This document shows, piece after piece, positions 1 through 5,437 of a DNA stretch of 6,890 nt (position 1 is its first letter; each line of letters opens with the position of its first letter). Source of the DNA: Candidatus Sulfopaludibacter sp. SbA3 (GTDB lineage Bacteria > Acidobacteriota > Terriglobia > Bryobacterales > Bryobacteraceae); contig OKRF01000252.1 of NCBI GenBank assembly GCA_900290315.1, positions 9,946-16,835 on the forward strand, read 5' to 3'. Below the pieces are notes generated by a model. It was given only the letters and a program-made list of their open reading frames with translations, searched no databases and was not told where the DNA came from. The position numbers were made by a program, and so were the translations under genes.

Positions 1-774
1 TGAAATTCGGCTCTACCAGGGCGATCGGCCCGTGCAGAAAATCGGCCGAAGAAAACCGCTCCGCCACCACGTAACAGGTTTCCATCATCTTGAGCGCGAA
101 CTCGAAGGCGTTGGCGTAGTTGAGGCCGCGGCCCACCACCACGGCCATGCGCATGAAGCGATACCGCTCGCTGAGCGCATCGATCTCTGATTCGAGCCGG
201 AGGGCACCGGCGACCGCTTCGGGGATCCGCTCCAGGTCGGCAATGCGGATGGCGCCGCCCAGCGCGTAGGCCAGCAGATACATGGACAGCATCTGGCCAG
301 TGTAGGTCTTGGTGGCTGCGACGCTTCGCTCTTTGCCCGCGCGCACCAGAATGACATGCTCGGCGATGCGCGCCAGCGTGCTGCCGCTTTCGTTGGTGAT
401 GCCCAGGGTGAGAGCGCCCTGCGCCCGCGCCTTTTCCAGCACCAGGTTCGTATCGGTGGATTCGCCGGACTGCGAAAGCGCCACCACCAGCGTATCCCGA
501 TAATCGAGGGGCGCGCCGTACAGCGTGGCGATGGAGGGCGCAGCCAGCGAAACGGGAATCCCGGTGGTGATTTCGAGCAGGTACCGCCCGAACAAAGCAG
601 GTACCGCCCGAACAAAGCGGCGTTATCCGACGTGCCTCGCGCCACCAGCACTACCAGGCGCGGACGAGTCTTCTCTAAAAGGCGCTTGAACCGCTCCACG
701 CGCCGCATCTCCGCGGACAAGGTGCGCGCCAGAGTTTCCGGCTGCTGCCGGATTTCTTCGAGCATGCGAGACAT
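1..774 (-). pseudogene. SIS-domain sugar-phosphate isomerase/deaminase (GlmS C-half-like), frameshifted and 3'-truncated by window edge
   Basis: Two reading frames together encode a lone SIS protein resembling the isomerase half of GlmS. Family members of this type (standalone GlmS-like, AgaS, NagB-II) isomerise or deaminate amino-sugar phosphates in the cytoplasm. The ATG at 774 opens MSRMLEEIRQQPETLARTL and runs through VVLVARGTSDNAALFGRYLL (residues 41-60). A 20-bp duplication at 576-618 then shifts the frame. Skipping one copy restores LEITTGIPVSLAAPS, then the sugar-phosphate loop SQSGESTDTN, the SVAATKTYTGQ segment, and ALKMMETCYVVAERF..ADFLHGPIALVEPNF at the window edge. About 251 codons are visible, against roughly 330-350 usual for the family. 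Read literally, the protein turns to nonsense after residue 60 and stops near 85. The downstream frame has a stop at 623-625, so it cannot be read from the normal start. This is either a real pseudogene or a sequencing/assembly error. The exact substrate cannot be told. Confidence 0.82.
576..618. repeat. 20-bp perfect tandem duplication causing frameshift
   Basis: Bases 577-596 are repeated exactly at 597-616, and the 20-base periodicity extends over 576-618. The unit contains GTACCGCCCGAACAAAG. It lies inside the SIS gene, just after the codons for FGRYLL, and 20 is not a multiple of three, so the second copy shifts the frame. Removing one copy gives an uninterrupted SIS-family protein down to the window edge. 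The precision and lack of divergence indicate a very recent slippage event or an assembly/read artefact. Confidence 0.95.
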
Positions 775-779
775 TCAGT

Positions 780-785
780 CTCACC
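780..785 (-). promoter_or_regulatory. Ribosome binding site of the SIS gene
   Basis: On the minus strand GGTGAG lies 5 bases before the ATG at 774. This supports that start over the in-frame ATG three codons later (765). It is a modest match to the anti-Shine-Dalgarno sequence. Confidence 0.45.
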
Positions 786-921
786 ATAGCATCCGGCTGG
801 GGTTGTGGGACGAATCGCCTTTGGTCGTCTGTCTTCCGGCGCAGCCGTGCCTGAGTCGTCCGTTTCAGAAGTACGTCGGCGTATCCCGGCCCGCGGCGAG
901 ACTCCATGGCCGTGCAGGTTG

Positions 922-984
922 GGGTCAGACCGCTCTGTCCACGACGGCGCAAAAGCGGCGCCGCAAGACAGAGAAGTCTGACCC
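922..984. repeat. Long imperfect inverted repeat (REP-like hairpin)
   Basis: This 63-base element can fold into one long stem. GGGTCAGAC (922-930) pairs with GTCTGACCC (976-984), CTCTGTC (933-939) with GACAGAG (967-973), and CGGCGC (945-950) with GCGCCG (958-963) around an AAAAGCG loop. It lies in the gap between the secretin stop and the SIS start. No T-run follows on either strand, so an intrinsic terminator is not well supported. The architecture suits a dispersed palindromic (REP-type) element or an RNA processing/attenuation hairpin; which one is inference. Confidence 0.7.
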
Positions 985-1042
985 GGGGCGCACGCGTCCG
1001 CCCCAGAATACCTTGCCGTATTTACGAAATGGAGTACTTAGT

Positions 1043-3997
1043 TTACAGTGGAGTCTGCGGCCGGGTTTCCGTACCGAGATAGTAGGTCCCGGTCGGATTC
1101 TGATTGACTGGCTTGGTGATCAGGCGGGGACGCATCAGCACCAGCACCTCGGCCTTGCTTTGATCGTGTTCGCGCGTGGCGGTCAGATAGTTGAGGTAAG
1201 GCACGTGGTTGACTCCGGCGAGTCCCGCAATGTTATGCGCGTCGCTGGTATTGAGCAGCCCTGTCACCACGGCCCACTCGCCGATTTTGAGCCGCACCAC
1301 CGACTTCAGGGAGCGATTCGCCAGGATGGGGAGGCCGTTGAGCGACTGGCCCGTCAGCACCTTGTACTGCGCATCTACATCCATCGTGGTCTCATCCATG
1401 TTGTGCACCACGGGGGTGACCTTCATGGTGAGTCCCAGATCTTCGAAATTGAAGGAAGGTGTCGGTGTGTAGGGCGTGATTCCATTATTTCCGACACTCA
1501 CCGAGCCCACGCTGAAGTTCACCTGCACGGTCTGTGTGACGCTCCCCACGCTGATGCTCAATTGGCCGATGTAGGTATTCGCCGACAAGCCCGCCGGATT
1601 TGCGTAAATGGTCAAGCCGATGGCCTCATTGGCACTTATGGTAGAAGTGAATTGCGCCAGCGACAGGCCGGTCCCGGTGACAGTTGCGGAGAAAGTGCCG
1701 CTGGTGTCGCTCGTGATGGTAACGGTTTGCGGCACGATGGAACCCTGCAGGGTCGCGCTGATGTTGATCGGGTTCGGCGAAATGGTGAGGCCGGAGACGG
1801 TTCCTCCGTTCACTGTCAAAGTCACGTTCACGAATGCGGTGGACCCATCCGTCGATCTCACTTGCACGGTGCCATTGTAAATGCCGGTGGCGAGGTTGCT
1901 GGCGCTGGAACTGGGAGAGATGACCAGAGAGGTCGGCAGCGGACCGTTGGCCGTGGTTGCGCCATTCACCAGCAGCCAGGAGGTCGAGCTCGAAGCGGTT
2001 GCGGTGAAGGTAGTGGCGCCGTTGCTGCTCGATACATTCACGATTGTGGATGGCGGCAGAGTGCCGCCGGTTTGGAACGTCCAGGGTATGGAACTCTGGC
2101 TTAGGATCAAGGCCCCACTGGCAGTCACGCTGAACGTCACGGATTCCTCGACGGTAAAATCGCCCGCAGTCACGCTGAGAATGCCGAGATAGACTTGCGG
2201 CGCAATTCCGTTAGGATTTCCCAGGACCGTGACGCTCGCCTGTGAGCCCGCTGCCACCGTAGTCTGGGAGACCGTAACCAACAGGCCGGCCCCGGATACG
2301 GCAGCCGATAAAGTCCCGCCGCTGCCGCTGCTCACGGCAACTGTTTGCTGCACCGATAAGCCACTGGTGCTGGCGGCAAGGTTGACTACATTGGGAGAGA
2401 GACTGAGATTCTGTGCGCCGCCGTTCACTACCAGGGTTACCGTCATGTAAGAGACGGAGCCATCCGCCCCGCTCACTTGCACCGTGCCCAGGTAGGTGCC
2501 GGTCCCGAGCGTCGCAAGCGAACCGCCCGCCGAAAGGGTCAGAGTGTCCGGTAGAGTGCCCGAGGCGGTGGCCGCGCCGTTGACTAACAGCCACGAATCG
2601 GTACTGGTTGCATTGGCGGAGTAGAGGATCGCGCCGGTGCTGCTGGTGGCCACGCTGGATACGGGCCCCGGAACGTCGCCGCCGGAGGTATACGTCCAGG
2701 AGATCGCGGTCTGCGTCAGGGTGAGCGTGCCTGTGCTCGTCCCGCTGTTTGTGCCGTTGTTACCGGTACCCGGCAGAGTGTTGTTGGTGCCCGGTATGGT
2801 GCCCGGCGTGTTCGACTGTCCGAAGTAGCCCGATGTCAGCACCGGGTAGCGGTCGCCCACGTGCAATGTGGCCGGTTGCCCGTTGATGGCGCGGAGTTCC
2901 GCGCTGAGCAGCACTTTGCCGTTGTCCTGCGACATCTGCGCCACAAACTCCGGCATCATGATGCCGATTCCAAAAGCGGTCTTTCCCCCACCGAACTTCA
3001 ACAGGCCGACGATATTCTGCGGGAGATTCACCGGGTTGTTGAGCCAGTTGGTCAGCGGCGTCAGGGTAAACATGGTGGGAAACTGCACCCCGTAGGTCAA
3101 CATGTCGTTGCGTGTAACTTCCATGATCTGCATGTCGATCATCAACTGCGCCCGTGGATAGAGCAGATCACGAAACAGCGCCTGCGCCGGCAGCACCTTG
3201 GAAATACGGTCGCGGATGATCACGGTGTTGTTCTGCGTATCGAACGCTACCTTCTCCAGCGCCAGGGCCTGTTGCACGGCCGTGACCATGGAATTGAAAT
3301 CCTGCGGCGAGGTGGCTTCCGGCAGACGGATCGATACCGTAACGGTAGGCTCCACTTCGGTGCGTTTCTGCGGAGTATCCTTAGCTACCAGAAACATTTT
3401 GCTGGTGACGGGCACCATGAAGGAATCGGTGGCGGCTTCCAGCGCATGGAAAGCATCGCGGTAATTCACTTCGTGCAGTTGGAAGCGGATGTAAGTGGTG
3501 GGAAGGTAATCGCCGTCGAAAATAACGGCGAGGCCGTAGATTTTGGCCAAATCCTCGAAAAGCTTCTTGGAATCGCCCTGCAGGTCGATATCGCGAATCG
3601 CCTCGCTGCTGACTTCCAGTTTGGTGGGCGGCAGCAGGCGCTTGGATTCCGCGACCTCCTGCAGCGTAGCCTCGGGAATCGGGGGCGGATCGGAATAGAG
3701 GTCCGATTCCAGGTCGGGGAGCGTGAGGGCGCCCGCCGGGGCCACTTTGGCTTCCAGTGAGCCTCGCGACTGCACCGCCTGGGCGCGCAGCCAATAGGTG
3801 TGATTCTTGGGGTCCATAGCGGCCGCTTCCGAATAAAGCAGGTACGCCTGAGCCATGTGCCCGGCCTTTTCGGCAACCCGGCCGCGCTGGTACAACTGGC
3901 GCGCCGAAGGTTCTTCGGCCAGAAGGCAGGCGCTCAGCAACAGGCAAAGAAGAGGCGCACGTGTCCGCACATATAGCTGACGCGCCGCCTTTGACAA
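1043..3997 (-). CDS. Outer-membrane secretin (type II/III secretion family) with inserted Ig/BACON-like repeats
   Basis: This encodes a 984-residue secretin-family protein, which should form an oligomeric gated pore in the outer membrane (GspD/PilQ superfamily). Domains in order: an export signal at about residues 1-27 with a lipobox-like LSAC ending at Cys24; a TPR-like segment (about 32-75); an STN/N0-like domain (about 134-206, IRDIDLQGDSKKLFEDLAKI); an N1-like Secretin_N region (about 218-276); the first part of the secretin core (about 280-390, PRAQLMIDMQIMEVTRNDML and LHVGDRYPV); an Asn/Gly/Thr-rich linker (about 393-423); four Ig/BACON-like modules (about 424-832); and the rest of the core (about 848-962, FEDLGLTMKVTPVVH, then IGEWAVVTGLL and KAEVLVLMRPRLI). 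Typical secretins run about 600-800 residues, and the insert accounts for the excess. The start is TTG at 3997, bounded by an upstream in-frame stop at 4025-4027. GTG at 3970 is a plausible alternative giving a compact lipoprotein signal. No secretion or pilus partner genes are adjacent, so the cargo is unknown. Confidence 0.9.
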   Translation of the reverse strand: MSKAARQLYVRTRAPLLCLLLSACLLAEEPSARQLYQRGRVAEKAGHMAQAYLLYSEAAAMDPKNHTYWLRAQAVQSRGSLEAKVAPAGALTLPDLESDLYSDPPPIPEATLQEVAESKRLLPPTKLEVSSEAIRDIDLQGDSKKLFEDLAKIYGLAVIFDGDYLPTTYIRFQLHEVNYRDAFHALEAATDSFMVPVTSKMFLVAKDTPQKRTEVEPTVTVSIRLPEATSPQDFNSMVTAVQQALALEKVAFDTQNNTVIIRDRISKVLPAQALFRDLLYPRAQLMIDMQIMEVTRNDMLTYGVQFPTMFTLTPLTNWLNNPVNLPQNIVGLLKFGGGKTAFGIGIMMPEFVAQMSQDNGKVLLSAELRAINGQPATLHVGDRYPVLTSGYFGQSNTPGTIPGTNNTLPGTGNNGTNSGTSTGTLTLTQTAISWTYTSGGDVPGPVSSVATSSTGAILYSANATSTDSWLLVNGAATASGTLPDTLTLSAGGSLATLGTGTYLGTVQVSGADGSVSYMTVTLVVNGGAQNLSLSPNVVNLAASTSGLSVQQTVAVSSGSGGTLSAAVSGAGLLVTVSQTTVAAGSQASVTVLGNPNGIAPQVYLGILSVTAGDFTVEESVTFSVTASGALILSQSSIPWTFQTGGTLPPSTIVNVSSSNGATTFTATASSSTSWLLVNGATTANGPLPTSLVISPSSSASNLATGIYNGTVQVRSTDGSTAFVNVTLTVNGGTVSGLTISPNPINISATLQGSIVPQTVTITSDTSGTFSATVTGTGLSLAQFTSTISANEAIGLTIYANPAGLSANTYIGQLSISVGSVTQTVQVNFSVGSVSVGNNGITPYTPTPSFNFEDLGLTMKVTPVVHNMDETTMDVDAQYKVLTGQSLNGLPILANRSLKSVVRLKIGEWAVVTGLLNTSDAHNIAGLAGVNHVPYLNYLTATREHDQSKAEVLVLMRPRLITKPVNQNPTGTYYLGTETRPQTPL
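1502..2728 (-). repeat. Tandem Ig/BACON-like protein modules A-B-A-B inside the secretin
   Basis: Residues about 424-832 of the secretin form two copies of a two-module unit. The A modules (about 424-527 and 628-732) share a W-T start, then SWLLVNGA, a LP..L.. stretch, TG.Y.GTVQV and a VTL.VNGG end. The B modules (about 528-627 and 733-832) share LS.SPN..N, an SGxGG/TSG-type strand, a NP.G.....Y.G.LS segment and a V.FSV end. The strand-rich pattern with W-LLV and GxYxG motifs resembles BACON/Ig-like domains, which are usually linked to adhesion or carbohydrate binding at the cell surface. The copies have diverged at the DNA level, so the duplication is old and under protein-level constraint. 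Module borders are approximate. Confidence 0.75.
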
Positions 3998-4020
3998 ACG
4001 TGCAAGGTACTTGTTGTGAG
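3991..4020 (+). promoter_or_regulatory. Possible sigma-70-type promoter for the mscS-family gene
   Basis: A perfect TTGACA -35 box lies at 3991-3996. At 18-bp spacing the best -10 candidate is TGTGAG (4015-4020), only 3 of 6 matches to TATAAT. Transcription would begin near 4027, giving an almost leaderless mRNA for the ATG at 4032. That would fit the lack of a properly spaced Shine-Dalgarno site (AGGG at 4027-4030 is too close). The -35 overlaps the 5' codons of the divergent secretin gene. The weak -10 keeps this speculative. Confidence 0.25.
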
Positions 4021-4031
4021 AACCTTAGGGA

Positions 4032-5126
4032 ATGGGAGTATGGGCAGCATGGAAGGTCCTGACCGAGCATCCGCGCCTGCTGGTGGCTCCGTCGGTGGTT
4101 TTCGCCATCACGATGGGCGTGGCTTGGCTGGTGCGCCGGGTGCTGCTGGGAAGCTTGCGGGCATGGAACCGGCGAAACCGGAGCCGGCCCGGACTGATCC
4201 TGGCTGAGGCGCTGCGCGGTCCCACCATCATCTGGGTGCTCATCCTGGCCGCACACCTGGCGATTCAATCGTCGGAACTGCCAGCGGCCGTCCGTGACAT
4301 CTGGGGACCCAATATTTCCATGGCCCTGTGGGCGGTGTCGCTGACCCTGATGTCTATGCGGGTGGCGGGCGACATCGTGCGGCACTACGGCGGGCAGATT
4401 CCCGGCGCGCTTCCGGTGACTACCCTGACCCAAAATCTGACCCAACTGGCCGTCCTGATTCTCGGGATCCTGTTGACGTTAGGCGCTTTCGGCCTGAAGA
4501 TCACGCCGATCCTGACCGCTTTGGGCGTGGGTGGTTTAGCTGTCGCCCTGGCGCTGCAGGACACCCTGTCGAACCTGTTCGCGGGCTTCTACATCGCGGT
4601 GGCCGGCCAGATCCGGGTGAGCGACTACATCAAACTGAGCACCGGAGAGGAGGGTTACGTGACGGACATCACCTGGCAAAGCACGGCCGTCCGCGGGCTG
4701 ACAAACAACCTGGTCATCATTCCCAATTCGAAGCTGAGCCAGGCCATTGTGACCAACTTCAGTCTGCCGGAAAAGCGCATGGGAGCATCCCTGCAAGTGG
4801 GCGTGAGCTACGGCGCGGACCTGGAACAGATCGAGCATATTCTGCTCGAAACGGCGCTACTGGGGGCCCAGGAAATTCCCGGAATGCTCGCCGAGCCGGC
4901 ACCCTCGGTGTCCTTCGACCCTGGCTTCTGCGAATCGTCCTTGAGTTTTACTGTGGGGTACCAGGTGGCAGAGTTTGCCAATCAGTATGGTGTACGCCAT
5001 CACTTGCGGAAGCGTATCTACAAACGCTTCCAGGAGGAAGGCATCGAACTGCCGTTTCCCACGCGAACGGTGTATTTGTATGGGCCGCAGAGCGTGAAAC
5101 CGGACGGCGGGAAGACGGACCCATAG
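4032..5126 (+). CDS. MscS-family small-conductance mechanosensitive ion channel
   Basis: A 364-residue inner-membrane channel of the MscS family. These heptamers open under membrane tension to release solutes during hypo-osmotic shock. Hydrophobic segments lie at about residues 16-38, 64-80, 94-112 and 134-154, followed by the pore helix at about 160-190. The pore helix carries the family signature GVGGLAVALALQDTLSNLFAG. Leu169 and Leu173 match E. coli MscS pore leucines 105 and 109, and Gly185 matches Gly121. The Gly113 position is Asp177 (QD in place of QG), as in some other family branches. The beta domain follows (DYIKLSTGEEGYVTDITWQSTAVRGLTNNLVIIPNSKL, about 198-235), then the alpha/beta C-terminal domain to about 346 (LPFPTRTVYLYG). 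E. coli MscS has 286 residues and three membrane helices; the extra N-terminal segments explain the greater length. ATG 4032 is the first start after an in-frame stop at 4026-4028. It is divergent from the secretin gene with a 34-bp gap. Its exact subfamily is not resolved. Confidence 0.93.
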   Translation: MGVWAAWKVLTEHPRLLVAPSVVFAITMGVAWLVRRVLLGSLRAWNRRNRSRPGLILAEALRGPTIIWVLILAAHLAIQSSELPAAVRDIWGPNISMALWAVSLTLMSMRVAGDIVRHYGGQIPGALPVTTLTQNLTQLAVLILGILLTLGAFGLKITPILTALGVGGLAVALALQDTLSNLFAGFYIAVAGQIRVSDYIKLSTGEEGYVTDITWQSTAVRGLTNNLVIIPNSKLSQAIVTNFSLPEKRMGASLQVGVSYGADLEQIEHILLETALLGAQEIPGMLAEPAPSVSFDPGFCESSLSFTVGYQVAEFANQYGVRHHLRKRIYKRFQEEGIELPFPTRTVYLYGPQSVKPDGGKTDP

Positions 5127-5437
5127 GGTTGTTTCGTTTTGCCGCCCTTGGAGACAATTCATCGTCGCCGGCTCCGGCGGCACCTGTGCCGCGGACAAGC
5201 CGCGCGAGCGAGGCCTCTGAGATTTGGTATCCTTGCCGCCTGTCAAAAGCTTCATAACCGGGTCTCGGATTTGCTTCCAGAGGGTACCAATGCTCGACGC
5301 AATCGCCGGTTCTGAAATCGAATCCCGTCAAGCTCTTCAGCGATTGCAGAGGATGGGCGAGGGCTGTAGTTTGCCGGAATCAATGGCCATGTTCCAGAAG
5401 GACACACGATCGCCTTTCGTCTGTCGTCCGGGCAACC
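5127..5437. other. Convergent intergenic region, no gene supported
   Basis: This 311-base gap lies between the 3' ends of the channel gene and the secreted-protein gene. Short open frames cross it on both strands, but none has a credible start, ribosome site or recognisable protein. It holds two adjacent GC-rich hairpins (5166-5192) near the channel end. Near the other end, bases 5409-5425 resemble a segment in the other intergenic gap (814-833). Nothing tRNA-like or rRNA-like is seen. Confidence 0.6.
5166..5192. terminator. Adjacent GC-rich hairpins, possible bidirectional transcription end signal
   Basis: CGCCGG (5166-5171) pairs with CCGGCG (5174-5179), and GCGGCAC (5177-5183) pairs with GTGCCGC (5186-5192). 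The two stems overlap by three bases, so they compete. They lie 40-66 bases past the channel stop codon, between converging genes, where a terminator is expected. There is no U-tract on either strand, so intrinsic termination is doubtful. Confidence 0.25.

Noticed and set aside
623..952. 109-codon minus-strand frame upstream of the SIS gene
   Set aside because: It overlaps the inverted repeat and the SIS 5' end and shows no protein features. It is in the same frame as the SIS downstream part but stops at 623-625, before reaching it.
1008..1022. Possible terminator hairpin after the secretin stop (AATAC/GTATT)
   Set aside because: The stem is only five AT-rich base pairs with no T-run, too weak to call.
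356..2104. 582-codon open frame on the plus strand
   Set aside because: It runs antisense through the SIS gene and the secretin 3' half. Its translation is rich in Arg/His/Gly with no domain pattern, whereas the opposite strand gives recognisable families. It is a GC-driven shadow frame.
2861..3760. 299-codon open frame on the plus strand
   Set aside because: Antisense to the conserved N-terminal and core secretin domains; no recognisable motif.
3381..4445. 354-codon minus-strand frame spanning the secretin 5' end and the channel gene
   Set aside because: It overlaps two well-supported genes in other frames, and its composition is Pro/Arg/His-rich and non-domain-like.
4328..5257. 309-codon plus-strand frame inside the channel gene
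   Set aside because: It is an alternative frame of the MscS-family gene with no domain features; the 4032-5126 frame carries the full family signature.
4948..5331. 127-codon minus-strand frame covering the convergent gap
   Set aside because: Half of it is antisense to the channel gene. No ribosome site and no family resemblance, though a decayed gene remnant cannot be excluded.
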